Positions 1-8,160 are shown, counted from the first letter of the stretch. The stretch is 42,457 nucleotides of DNA from an uncultured Bacilli bacterium (GCA_934140575.1 CAKPBJ010000012.1:1-42457); one strand, 5' to 3'. Notes: generated by a model not told the origin, from the sequence alone. A program made the numbers and translations.

Positions 1-43
1 TAATTCAAAAATTAAAAATATAGTAAATAGCATATAAGCAAAC

Positions 44-70
44 TGAATGGAGAAATCCATTCTTTTTTTT
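44..70 (+). terminator. intrinsic terminator or attenuator before the sigma gene
   Basis: GAATGGA (45-51) and TCCATTC (56-62) pair around a GAAA loop and are followed by eight T. It either ends a gene lying left of the window or acts as an attenuator in the leader of the sigma factor gene, whose start codon is 22 bases further on. Confidence 0.75.
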
Positions 71-91
71 GTTTGAAAGGTGGTGTAGAAT

Positions 92-625
92 ATGAATGAA
101 TTGATTTTAAATAATTTGAATTTAGTACATTTTGTAATAAAGAAAATGAATATCAAAATTGGAAATGATTTTGATTATGATGATTTATATCAAGTTGGAG
201 TAATAGGTTTAATATATGCCTCAAAGAATTATGATGAAAATAAACACATAACATTTTCTACATTTTCTTTTGTTTGTATAAAGAATGAAATTTTAAAATT
301 TATTTATAAAGGTAGTTACAATGACTCATTACAAGTCGAAATTTGTGATGATGTAGTATTGGAAGATACTATTAGAGATGAAAATGTTAACATAGAAGAA
401 GAAATTATATTTAATGAAAATAATCAAGAATTACATTATATTCTAGATAACTACCTTAATGAAAATGAAAGAAAAATAATAAAGATGTTATATGGAATAG
501 ATAGTAAAGTATATAAGCAAAATGAAATATCAGAAATATTGAATATTCCTCAATATAAAGTATCAAGAATCAAAATTAGATTGTTAAAACGAATTAAGAA
601 TTGTATTAACAATCAAAAGTTTTAA
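92..625 (+). CDS. small sigma-70 family RNA polymerase sigma factor
   Basis: The 177-residue protein has a sigma region 2 at about residues 10-72 (DYDDLYQVGVIGLI, then the FSTFSFVCIKNEI core-binding and -10 helix) and a region 4 helix-turn-helix at about residues 124-170 (NENERKIIKMLYGI, then the YKQNEISEILNI recognition unit). Region 3 is reduced to an acidic linker, and region 1 is absent. The start is ATG with GAAAGGTGG eight bases upstream. Codon use is richer in A (AAA, GAA, ATA) than the T-ending codons of neighbours, which suggests transfer. It resembles short sporulation-type or element-borne sigma factors; which of these cannot be decided from sequence. It directly precedes a truncated dacF-type gene. 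Confidence 0.85.
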   Translation: MNELILNNLNLVHFVIKKMNIKIGNDFDYDDLYQVGVIGLIYASKNYDENKHITFSTFSFVCIKNEILKFIYKGSYNDSLQVEICDDVVLEDTIRDENVNIEEEIIFNENNQELHYILDNYLNENERKIIKMLYGIDSKVYKQNEISEILNIPQYKVSRIKIRLLKRIKNCINNQKF

Positions 626-671
626 AACTATATAGAATTGTATTTAATAAAATTTATAAAAATGTTATAAT

Positions 672-694
672 AATATCAATAAGTAGTTGATATT
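672..694. repeat. inverted repeat at the sigma/dacF junction
   Basis: Perfect 8-base arms AATATCAA (672-679) and TTGATATT (687-694) are separated by seven bases. It lies between the sigma gene and the point (about 714) where dacF-like coding begins. It is not followed by a proper T-run, so it is a weak terminator at best; it could be an operator or part of a rearrangement junction. Confidence 0.5.
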
Positions 695-713
695 TGGTAT
701 ATTTTTATTGTAA

Positions 714-1241
714 AACTTAAATACAATTAAATTAATTAATTTCTATGATGGTGCTGATGGATTAAAGACTGGCCATACTGATAATGCTGGATATTGTTTA
801 TCAGCTACTGCTAAAAGAAATAATTTAAGATTAATTGGAATTGTTTTAGGTGAAGAAAATAGTAAAGTTAGAAATAGTGAAATGATTAATTTACTCGATT
901 ATGGTTTTAATAATACAAAAATGAATATTTTAAAAAAGAAGGGAAGTATTGTTCAAAAAGTTAAGCTTGATAAAGCTGATTCTAAATATTTAAATGTTGT
1001 TACTATGGATGATTTGGGTGTTGTTGAAGAAATTGGTAATAAAAATAAATATAAATATAGAGTCAGTTTAGATGATGTTTCTTTTCCTATATATAAAGGA
1101 CAAGTTGTTGGGAAAATAGATGCTATTTATAAAGGAAAAGTTGTAAGTAGTACTCAATTAATTTCTAAGAGTGACGTTAATAAAATTAATATATTTAAGT
1201 TAATAGGAGAAAATATTATTAGTTTTGTTAATGGATTTTAA
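714..1241 (+). pseudogene. dacF: 3' remnant of D-alanyl-D-alanine carboxypeptidase (DacF/PBP5 type)
   Basis: The reading frame is open from 714, just after an in-frame TAA at 711, and translates without a good start through a penicillin-binding signature: FYDGADGLKTGHT, with the KTG triad at 765-773. It then reads through AGYCLSATAKRN and a beta-rich C-terminal domain ending at 1241. About 175 residues remain of the roughly 380 usual for the family; the transpeptidase half with the SxxK and SxN active-site motifs is missing. The longest ATG-started part begins at 882, after the KTG motif, and would not be an enzyme. There is no recognisable RBS before 741. Either this is a decayed gene, or the 5' half lies elsewhere after insertion or rearrangement. 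Confidence 0.85.
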
Positions 1242-1268
1242 ATAGCAATTAATGCTATTTTTCTTTTT
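1240..1268 (+). terminator. intrinsic terminator after dacF remnant
   Basis: AATAGCA (1241-1247) pairs with TGCTATT (1253-1259) around ATTAA, followed by a T-rich tract interrupted by one C. The stem begins at the stop codon. Confidence 0.7.
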
Positions 1269-1308
1269 GGATTTTTTTTAAATTTGACTTTTTTATAGCT
1301 TAGTTATT

Positions 1309-1317
1309 TGGTATAAT
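1309..1317 (+). promoter_or_regulatory. extended -10 promoter
   Basis: TGGTATAAT is an extended -10 element without a good -35 at 17 bases. Transcription would start near 1324, so the GTG at 1322 cannot be the start of the next gene; this supports the ATG at 1346. Confidence 0.6.
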
Positions 1318-1345
1318 GTGAGTGTATAAAAGGAAGGTTGATATT

Positions 1346-2338
1346 ATGGCAAAAAAGAGGCCTTATAATTATAGTGGCAATACAAGACCTAATAATAATA
1401 GAAAATATAAAAATAATAATAGAAATAATGGTGTTAGAAGAAACAATTATAATAATAAAGAAAAGAAAATTGATTTAGAGAAAACATTAAGTATTAAAAT
1501 AGATGATGAAAGATTAAATGATGTAGATACTCTTGATACTAGTTTTTTAGAAGGTAGAATGGATAAGAAACCTAAAAGTAATAAGAAGTATAAGGAAAAA
1601 CTTTTGAAGAATAAAGGTAATAATAAAAAAATAATAGAACATCTTAAAGTTTTAAAGAATGTATTTTTTGGATTAGCATTTATTTGTATTATTGTACTTG
1701 TTGGGTTAATTTTAGTAAATCATTCTTTTGATAAAACTAATAAAGTTAAAGATACTTCTAATGATGATACTTCAGCTGTTGAAGAAAAGAAAGTTATTGA
1801 TGATAATTATTTATTTGTAGGAGATTTTTATACTGATAAGTTTAATTTTGATGATTTAGATTATCATTATGTTAAGAGTGTTGATAAAGATTTAACTACG
1901 GAAAAATTACTTAATGATTTAGATAAAAAAATATATGATTTTAATCCATCGCATGTATTTATAAATGTTGGAATTAATGATTTAGATGATAAAAAGAGTA
2001 ATGATGAAATAATTGGTAATTTGGAGAATATAATTAAAGGAATTAAAGAGAATAGACCATATGCTAAAGTGTTTGTTGAATCATTATATCCAATTAATAA
2101 AGATGTATCTAAATATGATAAAGATATAATTGATGAAGATGTTGATAATAAAAGAATTAAAGAATTAAATAATAAAATAAAAGAGTTATGTAAAGATGAA
2201 AAAGTAGAATATTTGGATTTATATTCAGTACTTGAAAGTGATGATAAACTAAATTCTGATTATACTGAAAATGGTGTTTATTTAAATGATAAGGGTTATG
2301 ATACTATTTTAGAAAAAATTAATAAAATTTTAGGATGA
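1346..2338 (+). CDS. membrane-anchored SGNH-hydrolase-like protein lacking the catalytic triad
   Basis: The 330-residue protein starts with about 100 basic, Asn-rich, probably disordered residues facing the cytoplasm, has one membrane segment at about 103-125, and an outside domain at about 155-330 with the SGNH/GDSL layout. Block I reads FVGDF where GDS is expected (Ser replaced by Phe161). Block III NVGINDL keeps the oxyanion Asn211. Block V reads NGVYLND where DGxHLN is expected (Asp to Asn309, His to Tyr312). All three triad residues are therefore changed, and the domain should bind rather than hydrolyse. The start is ATG at 1346 with AGGAAGG upstream. The gene is six bases from the VanW gene, probably in the same transcript. 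Confidence 0.75.
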   Translation: MAKKRPYNYSGNTRPNNNRKYKNNNRNNGVRRNNYNNKEKKIDLEKTLSIKIDDERLNDVDTLDTSFLEGRMDKKPKSNKKYKEKLLKNKGNNKKIIEHLKVLKNVFFGLAFICIIVLVGLILVNHSFDKTNKVKDTSNDDTSAVEEKKVIDDNYLFVGDFYTDKFNFDDLDYHYVKSVDKDLTTEKLLNDLDKKIYDFNPSHVFINVGINDLDDKKSNDEIIGNLENIIKGIKENRPYAKVFVESLYPINKDVSKYDKDIIDEDVDNKRIKELNNKIKELCKDEKVEYLDLYSVLESDDKLNSDYTENGVYLNDKGYDTILEKINKILG

Positions 2339-2344
2339 TGAAGT

Positions 2345-3580
2345 ATGAAAGAGAAGATATTTAATAATAAAAATAGATTGATATTTTTAATAAGTTCATT
2401 AATTTTACTTATTGTTTTATATATTATCTTGATTTTTATTAATTATTCTTCTTTAAAAAAATATGATAATTTAATACTAAAAAATGTTTATGTAGAGCAG
2501 TTTGATATGTCTGATTATTCTTATAAGCGAGCTAAAGCAAAACTAGAATTTTATAATGAATATCTACTTAATAAGGTTGTTGTTTTTAAGATTAATTCTT
2601 CTGAGTATAAATATACTTTAAAAGATCTTGGGGTTAATATTGATTATAAGAGAACTTTTAATGAGATTAAGAAGTATCAAGATAATTTAAGTGTTTCTAA
2701 AAAATTAATGATTATTAATAGTAATGAGAAGATTAAGTTTGATGTTTATTATAGTGTTTCTGATGAAGCATTAGTTAATACTTTAAATAGTATTAAGTCT
2801 GTTGTTGATGTTTTTGCTGTAGATGGTTATTTTGATACTAGTAATGGAGTTAAGTATGTTAGTGGAGTTGATGGGTTCTCTTTAAATGTTGATATGAGTA
2901 AAGAGATAATTAAGGATTATTTTTTGAAAGCTGTTGATAATGATATTAATATAGAACTTGTAGGGGACTCTGTTAAGTCTAATACTAATGAGAATTATGC
3001 TTCTATTGATACTATGACTTCTTCTTTTACTACTACTTTTAATGCTGGTATTACTCAAAGGGCTACTAATTTAAGGTCTGCTCTTAATTATATAAATGGA
3101 GCTATAGTTGAGCCTGGAGAAGTTTTTTCTTATTATAAGTATGCTGGACCATATAATAAAGCTGGGTATGTTTTCTATTATGAGTTTGTTGGAAATGGAG
3201 TTTGTCAGATTGCGACTACTGTATATGATGCTGCTTTACTTGGAGGATTAGAGATTGTTAAAAGATATCCACATGCTAAAAAGAGTGTTTACGTAGATGG
3301 AGGGTTGGATGCTACTGTTGCTAGTTATTCTAGTGGGTGGAATATTGATATGCAATGGAAAAATACATATAAATATCCTATATATATAAAGGCATATGCT
3401 ATTGGAGGAGAAGCTCATGTTGAATTTTGGTCTAATAGTAATGCGAAAGAAGGAAAAACTTATTCTACAGAATCTGTTTGGTTAGGTGGTAGAGGTTATA
3501 CTACATATTTACATACTTATAAAGATGGTGTGGAAATTGATAAGAGTAAGATTGCTACAACATGGTATATAGAAGATTAG
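2345..3580 (+). CDS. VanW family cell-envelope protein
   Basis: The 411-residue protein has an N-terminal membrane segment (about 12-33), an external region of about 180 residues that looks like the peptidoglycan-binding domain usually found before VanW, and a VanW domain from about 225 onward. The domain contains RATNLRSALNYINGA, the FSYYKYAGP loop and the hallmark GNGVCQIATTVYDAALL near residues 280-300, followed by HAKKSVYVDGGLDATVA. The biochemical role of VanW proteins is unknown; they sit in the envelope and are linked with glycopeptide resistance clusters and wall assembly. The RBS is weak (GGATGATGA), consistent with coupling to the SGNH-like gene before it. Confidence 0.85.
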   Translation: MKEKIFNNKNRLIFLISSLILLIVLYIILIFINYSSLKKYDNLILKNVYVEQFDMSDYSYKRAKAKLEFYNEYLLNKVVVFKINSSEYKYTLKDLGVNIDYKRTFNEIKKYQDNLSVSKKLMIINSNEKIKFDVYYSVSDEALVNTLNSIKSVVDVFAVDGYFDTSNGVKYVSGVDGFSLNVDMSKEIIKDYFLKAVDNDINIELVGDSVKSNTNENYASIDTMTSSFTTTFNAGITQRATNLRSALNYINGAIVEPGEVFSYYKYAGPYNKAGYVFYYEFVGNGVCQIATTVYDAALLGGLEIVKRYPHAKKSVYVDGGLDATVASYSSGWNIDMQWKNTYKYPIYIKAYAIGGEAHVEFWSNSNAKEGKTYSTESVWLGGRGYTTYLHTYKDGVEIDKSKIATTWYIED

Positions 3581-3603
3581 ATTTTAGTTCTAATCTTTTT
3601 TTG
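3574..3603 (+). terminator. intrinsic terminator after the VanW gene
   Basis: AGATTAGA (3574-3581) pairs with TCTAATCT (3589-3596), then a T-run. It contains the VanW stop codon, which argues against starting the next gene at 3562. Confidence 0.85.
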
Positions 3604-3639
3604 TTTTCATACTATTTATTAGAAAGCGAGGAAATAAAC

Positions 3640-3900
3640 ATGGAAATGTTAAAAGTAAGTAGTAAGTCTAATCCAAATAGTGTTGCTGGTGCAATAGCTA
3701 ATATATTCAGAGAAAAAGGAAATGTTGAAATTCAAGCAGTAGGAGCTGGGGCTTTAAATCAGGCAATTAAAGCAGTTGCAATTGCTAGAGGATTCGTGGC
3801 ACCGACTGGTAAAAATTTAGTATGTATTCCGGCTTTTCAGGATATCTCTATTGATGGAGAAGAGCGTACAGCTATAAAGATAATTATAGAATCCAGATAA
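3640..3900 (+). CDS. spoVS: stage V sporulation protein S
   Basis: Starting at ATG 3640 (GCGAGGAA upstream) gives 86 residues, exactly the length of Bacillus SpoVS, and the sequence matches the family along its whole length (NSVAGAIANIFREKG, VGAGALNQAIKAVAIARGF, IPAFQDISIDGEERTAIKI). SpoVS is an Alba-like dimeric protein needed for progression through spore coat and septation stages. It stands alone between two terminators. In Bacillus subtilis spoVS lies just upstream of the miaB-ymcA-cotE block, and here the same genes follow within 10 kb. Confidence 0.95.
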   Translation: MEMLKVSSKSNPNSVAGAIANIFREKGNVEIQAVGAGALNQAIKAVAIARGFVAPTGKNLVCIPAFQDISIDGEERTAIKIIIESR

Positions 3901-3918
3901 TTGTTTAAAATAAATTGA

Positions 3919-3954
3919 ATTACTTCTTATTTGATGATGAGAAGTAATTTTTTT
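3919..3954 (+). terminator. intrinsic terminator after spoVS
   Basis: ATTACTTCT (3919-3927) and AGAAGTAAT (3940-3948) pair around a 12-base loop and are followed by T6. Confidence 0.85.
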
Positions 3955-4007
3955 CTTTACTAAAATTTTTACTTAATCTATAATTGTAATAGATAGGAGG
4001 ATTGAAT

Positions 4008-5195
4008 ATGAATAATGATAATTCTTATACAATATATTGTTCTAGATGTGGAGCTCCTATGAAGAATGATGCAAGATATTGTATGAAATGTGGTAATTTA
4101 AATCCTGAGCATCCAGAAAATAAATCTATGGAAAAATATATACCTAAGAAACAAATTTATGTTGTAGGATCTGGTAAAACACTTATTGGTCATTTAAATC
4201 AAAATGGTACTATTTCTAAAAGCTTTGCGAATAATACAGGTGATAGTAGAATGTGTTTTATTGTTACTTTTTCCATTTATATTTTATTAATTCTTGTTCT
4301 AGTTTTAGCTACATTAGTTAGATATAATATTACGGATGTTACTGATATTATTTATACTCATTTACCAATGAATCTTTTATTAATTTCATATCTATTTATG
4401 ATGGTATTTGCATCTGAAAGATTATATATGAAAACTAATCATCCATGGTGGGCAACGTTAATTCCTATTTATAATAATTTGGTTTTTTCAAAGATTATTC
4501 TAGGTAATTTTTGGTTAGGACTTATTGGTTTTATACCTATTGTTAATGTAATATTTTACTTTATTATATTTTATAAGTTAGGTAAGAAATTTGGTAAGAG
4601 TGGGGTTTTGACTGCTTTATTTCCTTTTATTATGATTCCGGTTATTGGTTTAGGGGACTCTATATATAATGGAGTTAGTTATGTTACTTCTAGTTTAGAA
4701 AATGGAATTGAGAAAGAATATAAGAGAAAAAAAATATTTTTTGGAACTATTACTTTTGTAATGCTTTTATCTTTAGCATGTGTTATTTATACTAATTTAA
4801 CTACTATTGATGAGAAGATTGATAATATAAAAAATAGATATTTAATTTATGTTTCTTCTACAGTTGTTGATGAGATAGATAAAAGAGTTAGTTCTGGTAA
4901 TTATAAAGTTATGTGTGATGATGAAAAATATTCTGGAGAGGATGGTACATATTATTTTGAATATGCTGATGCTTCAGATGAATTTAATATCTTTTTAGGT
5001 TCTTTTGTTGATCCTGTTTCTGTTGTTGTTAGAATGGATGTTAATCAAGGAAATAGAACTTATTATGTTAGTTTAACTAATGGTGAATTAGGATTTGAAA
5101 ATATTGAGTCAAATTCTATTGATATTAATTCAATTACTAATTATAGTGAGATAAATAAGAATTATTCATATACATCTACGTGCTTTTTTAAATAG
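4008..5195 (+). CDS. zinc-ribbon multi-pass membrane protein (DUF5684-like)
   Basis: The 395-residue protein opens with a double-CxxC zinc ribbon (YCSRCG...YCMKCG, residues about 8-30). Several membrane segments follow between about 80 and 220, including WWATLIPIYNNLVF and GLIGFIPIVNVIFYF, which resemble DUF5684 membrane proteins. A further membrane segment near 245 leads to a C-terminal external domain of about 130 residues with two Cys. Function unknown. ATG 4008 is chosen because TAGGAGG ends seven bases before it; an in-frame TTG at 4002 is too close to that RBS. It is monocistronic, with a terminator before and a strong promoter for the next operon just after. Confidence 0.7.
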   Translation: MNNDNSYTIYCSRCGAPMKNDARYCMKCGNLNPEHPENKSMEKYIPKKQIYVVGSGKTLIGHLNQNGTISKSFANNTGDSRMCFIVTFSIYILLILVLVLATLVRYNITDVTDIIYTHLPMNLLLISYLFMMVFASERLYMKTNHPWWATLIPIYNNLVFSKIILGNFWLGLIGFIPIVNVIFYFIIFYKLGKKFGKSGVLTALFPFIMIPVIGLGDSIYNGVSYVTSSLENGIEKEYKRKKIFFGTITFVMLLSLACVIYTNLTTIDEKIDNIKNRYLIYVSSTVVDEIDKRVSSGNYKVMCDDEKYSGEDGTYYFEYADASDEFNIFLGSFVDPVSVVVRMDVNQGNRTYYVSLTNGELGFENIESNSIDINSITNYSEINKNYSYTSTCFFK

Positions 5196-5211
5196 TTTCT
5201 TAATAAATAAC

Positions 5212-5240
5212 TTGCAAAAGTAAATAAATTTTACTATAAT
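5212..5240 (+). promoter_or_regulatory. sigma-A promoter for the serS T-box operon
   Basis: TTGCAA (5212-5217), a 17-base spacer and TATAAT (5235-5240) stand just upstream of the T-box leader. RNA would begin near 5247, at the base of Stem I. Confidence 0.8.
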
Positions 5241-5245
5241 TAAAA

Positions 5246-5436
5246 CAAGTCGATGATTAGAACCAATAATAAGATTATTTAAGCGGAGAGAGTTCGTGGT
5301 TGGTGGAAACGAATATTAGATACTTATTTATCTACTCTATAGATGATATTTTATCCGGGTAATACCGTTATCTAAATAAGTTAAATAAAGGATGGTACCG
5401 TGCATTTTGCACTCCTTGGTATCATTCTTTTTTTGT
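5246..5436 (+). promoter_or_regulatory. T-box riboswitch (tRNA-Ser sensing) of the Nudix-serS operon
   Basis: The leader has the T-box order: Stem I start (GATGATTAG at 5252), the AGAGAGTTCGTGGTTGGTG distal loop (5287-5305) with GGAAAC, a specifier region (TCT at 5331-5333 is the best serine codon candidate, followed by A), then the T-box AAAGGATGGTACCGTGC (5388-5404). The T-box stretch also forms the 5' side of the terminator: GGATGGTACC pairs with GGTATCATTC, with an inner GTGCA/TGCAC helix, followed by T7 to 5436. Uncharged tRNA-Ser should stabilise the antiterminator and switch on both genes downstream. The specifier assignment is inferred from the serS gene and is less sure than the T-box itself. 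Confidence 0.92.
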
Positions 5437-5452
5437 ATCTTGGAGGTGAAAT

Positions 5453-5893
5453 ATGGATAATCATATAAAAACTGGTATTGGAGTTTTAATTGAAGACGAT
5501 AATAGAATTTTGCTTGGTCATAGAGTGGCTTCTTATAAGGATACAGGTGGTATTTATGAGCCTGATTCGTGGACTCTTCCTGGTGGAAAACAAGAGTATG
5601 ATGAGACGGTGGTTGATGCTGGTATTCGTGAAGTAAAAGAAGAAACTAATTTAGATGTTTCTTCTTTGGAATTGTTCTTTGTCTCGGATGATATTTCTTC
5701 TGATAGACATTATGTAACAATTGATTTTATTACTAATGATTTTAGAGGTAATATTAAAGTTATGGAACCTGCAAAGATTGATGAGTGGAAATGGTTTTCT
5801 ATTGATGAATTGCCAGAAAATATATATTCTCCATCAAGAAAATGTATAGAACATTATAGAAAAATAAAAAAGGAAATGAGGAATAAGATATGA
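5453..5893 (+). CDS. Nudix hydrolase
   Basis: The 146-residue protein carries a Nudix box beginning at about residue 43 (GGKQEYDETVVDAGIREVKEETNL), matching GX5EX7REUXEEXXU with Asn where Gly is usual. The box is preceded by the PDSWTLPGG strand and followed by the WKWFSIDELP segment found in MutT/dCTPase-like members. It hydrolyses a nucleoside diphosphate-linked substrate that cannot be named from sequence. It has a strong RBS (TGGAGGTGA), is the first gene behind the serine T-box, and its stop overlaps the serS start (ATGA), so it is translationally coupled to serS. Confidence 0.9.
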   Translation: MDNHIKTGIGVLIEDDNRILLGHRVASYKDTGGIYEPDSWTLPGGKQEYDETVVDAGIREVKEETNLDVSSLELFFVSDDISSDRHYVTIDFITNDFRGNIKVMEPAKIDEWKWFSIDELPENIYSPSRKCIEHYRKIKKEMRNKI

Positions 5894-7176
5894 TAGATAT
5901 TAAGTTAATAAGAGAAAATAGGGATTTAGTAAAAGAAAATATTAAGAAAAAATTTCAAGATGAAAAGTTACCTTTAGTTGATGAGGTTTATGAATTAGAT
6001 AAGAGAGTTCGTGAAGTTCAAGTTAAGGCTGATGGATTAAAAGCTGAGAAGAATAGATTAAGCGGTGAAATTGGTAAATTAATGAAGGAAGGTAAAAAAG
6101 AAGAAGCTGAAGCAATAAAGAAGACTATTCAAGCAAATGCTGATGAAATTACTAAGTTAGAAGAAGAACAAGAAACTTTAACTAGTCAAATAAAAGAAAA
6201 AATGATGGTTATTCCACAAATTATGGATCCTTCTGTACCTATAGGAAAAGATGATAGTGAAAATGTTGAAGTTCAAAAGTTTGGAGATCCATTTGTACCT
6301 GATTATGAAATTCCACATCATGCAGATATAATTGCGAGAGTTAATGGAATGGATAAGGAAGCTGCCGGTAGAACTAGTGGTGAAGGATTCTACTATTTAT
6401 TAGGTGATATTGCAAGACTTCATGAAGCAATGATTGCTTATGCAAGAGACTTTATGATAGATGCTGGATTTACTTATGCAATTCCTCCTTTTATGATTCA
6501 TAGTGATGTTGTAACAGGAGTTATGTCATTCCCTGAAATGGAAGCAATGATGTATAAGATTGAAGGAGAAGATTTATACTTAATTGGAACAAGTGAACAT
6601 AGTATGATTGGTAAATTTAAGGATCAAATCATAAAGAAAGAAGAATTACCAGTACATATGACAAGTTATTCACCATGTTTTAGAAAAGAAGGTGGAAGTC
6701 ATGGACTTGAAGAGCGTGGACTTTATCGTGTTCACCAATTCGAAAAACAAGAAATGATTGTTATTTGTGAACCTGAAGAGTCTATGGATTGGTATGAGAA
6801 GATGTGGAAATTAACTGTTCAATTATTTAGAAACTTTGATGTACCAGTTAGACAACTTGAATGTTGTAGTGGTGATTTAGCTGATTTAAAGGTTAAGTCA
6901 TGTGATGTTGAAGCGTGGAGTCCAAGACAGAAGAAATATTTCGAAGTTGGAAGTTGTTCTACATTAGGAGATGCTCAAGCAAGACGTTTAGGTATTCGTG
7001 CTAAGGGAGAAAAGGGTACATATTATTTACATACATTAAATAATACTGTAGTTGCTACTCCAAGAGGACTTATTGCTGTAATTGAAAATAATTATCAAGA
7101 AGATGGTTCAATTAAAATACCAAAGGCATTACAACCATATATGGGTGGTAAAACTGAGATTAGACCTAAAAATTAA
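5890..7176 (+). CDS. serS: serine--tRNA ligase
   Basis: The 428-residue class II synthetase charges tRNA-Ser. Residues about 30-110 form the long coiled-coil arm that holds the tRNA variable arm (DKRVREVQVKADGLKAEKNRLS). The catalytic domain has the serine-pocket segment as LIGTSEHSMIG (about 231-241) instead of the usual PTAE, motif 2 as SPCFRKEGGSHG, and motif 3 near the end as NNTVVATPRGLIAVIENN. The SGDLADLKVKSCDVE stretch and this TSEHS form occur in a SerRS subgroup of low-GC gut Firmicutes. Controlled by the T-box at 5246-5436. Confidence 0.95.
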   Translation: MIDIKLIRENRDLVKENIKKKFQDEKLPLVDEVYELDKRVREVQVKADGLKAEKNRLSGEIGKLMKEGKKEEAEAIKKTIQANADEITKLEEEQETLTSQIKEKMMVIPQIMDPSVPIGKDDSENVEVQKFGDPFVPDYEIPHHADIIARVNGMDKEAAGRTSGEGFYYLLGDIARLHEAMIAYARDFMIDAGFTYAIPPFMIHSDVVTGVMSFPEMEAMMYKIEGEDLYLIGTSEHSMIGKFKDQIIKKEELPVHMTSYSPCFRKEGGSHGLEERGLYRVHQFEKQEMIVICEPEESMDWYEKMWKLTVQLFRNFDVPVRQLECCSGDLADLKVKSCDVEAWSPRQKKYFEVGSCSTLGDAQARRLGIRAKGEKGTYYLHTLNNTVVATPRGLIAVIENNYQEDGSIKIPKALQPYMGGKTEIRPKN

Positions 7177-7199
7177 GAAGATTAATTTCTTCTTTTTTT
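7174..7199 (+). terminator. intrinsic terminator after serS
   Basis: AAGAAGA (7175-7181) pairs with TCTTCTT (7188-7194) and runs into T7. The serS stop codon abuts it. Confidence 0.75.
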
Positions 7200-7211
7200 G
7201 TTTCCTTTTTA

Positions 7212-7220
7212 TGATATAAT
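7212..7220 (+). promoter_or_regulatory. extended -10 promoter of the ydjGHI-like set
   Basis: TGATATAAT is an extended -10 element 20 bases before the start codon, directly after the serS terminator. No convincing -35 is visible. Confidence 0.6.
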
Positions 7221-7239
7221 TTAATTAGGATGTGGTTAT

Positions 7240-8160
7240 ATGAACGATAGCATTGGAATTGGTTTTGGTAAGCAAAATGATGATGAATTATATGGTAACC
7301 AAGAGATTAAGCAAGAAAAACTACATGGATATAGTTGTCCAAGTTGTTTGAATAAGTTTAAATCAGCTGATACAATTACAAATTGTCCTTATTGTGATTC
7401 ATTAGTTTCTAGTTGTGATATAGACAATATAACTTATGATGGTATTATTCCGTTCTCAGTAAGTTTAGATGATGCGGTTAATGCTTATAAGAAAAAAGTT
7501 TTGTTTAATCCATTATTGCCATTTGCATTTAAATCAAAGAAGATTATTGCTTCTATAAAACCTCTTTATTTATCTGCTAGGATATGTAATACTAATATTA
7601 GTGGAGATGTTTTATTTTTAGGTGGTAATAAGACTAGTAAAAATCAAAAGCTTTCAACTATTCAAAAAGTTGAATTATCTTATACTTCTAATTTTGATTA
7701 TAATAATGTTTATATTAATACTTGTTCTAAGATAGATGATTCTTTTTTGAATACTGTTAATGATTATAATTTTTCTATGGTTAATGGCTTTAATGAAGAT
7801 ATTTGTGGCAATACTCCTATAATTATTCCTGATATAGATAATAATGAGGTTAGTGATAAGCTTAATAAGAGAACTATGAATCATGCATTAATTATAATTA
7901 GGGATAATATACAGTATGGTTTAAAGAAACTTGTTGAGAATAAGATGATTATTACTGATAAGGGTGGTATTAATATATGTGTACCTGTTTATTTATTAAA
8001 TATTAAATATAAGGATAAGAATTATATTTATTTAATGAATGGTCAGAATGGTAATAGTAATTTAATGGTTACTATTGGAATATTAGAGACTTGTATATTT
8101 GCTTTTATACTTTTTGTTTTAATCTTTTTAGTAGGATTTTTAGTTACATGGTTATTTTAG
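7240..8160 (+). CDS. YdjG-like zinc-ribbon membrane protein
   Basis: The 306-residue protein has a TFIIB-type zinc ribbon (YSCPSCLNKF...NCPYCDSLV, residues about 31-56), a soluble middle domain beginning GIIPFSVSLDDAVNAYKKKV, and one C-terminal membrane segment (about 278-304). The ribbon followed by 'PF.is...A...f' and a C-terminal anchor matches B. subtilis YdjG, part of a membrane-stress complex that recruits PspA. The next two genes match YdjH and YdjI, which strengthens the assignment. YdjG proteins usually carry an additional membrane segment, so the match is of architecture rather than close sequence. Confidence 0.65.
   Translation: MNDSIGIGFGKQNDDELYGNQEIKQEKLHGYSCPSCLNKFKSADTITNCPYCDSLVSSCDIDNITYDGIIPFSVSLDDAVNAYKKKVLFNPLLPFAFKSKKIIASIKPLYLSARICNTNISGDVLFLGGNKTSKNQKLSTIQKVELSYTSNFDYNNVYINTCSKIDDSFLNTVNDYNFSMVNGFNEDICGNTPIIIPDIDNNEVSDKLNKRTMNHALIIIRDNIQYGLKKLVENKMIITDKGGINICVPVYLLNIKYKDKNYIYLMNGQNGNSNLMVTIGILETCIFAFILFVLIFLVGFLVTWLF

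Noticed and set aside
1322..1345. Eight extra N-terminal codons starting at GTG 1322 for the SGNH-like protein
   Set aside because: They contain the RBS AGGAAGG and begin upstream of the predicted transcription start; ATG 1346 is correctly spaced.
3562..3639. Longer SpoVS start at 3562
   Set aside because: It would begin within the VanW gene and span a terminator; from ATG 3640 the protein has the exact family length of 86.
7675..7884. Reverse-strand open frame inside the YdjG-like gene
   Set aside because: Low-complexity shadow of an AT-rich coding strand; no RBS or family features.
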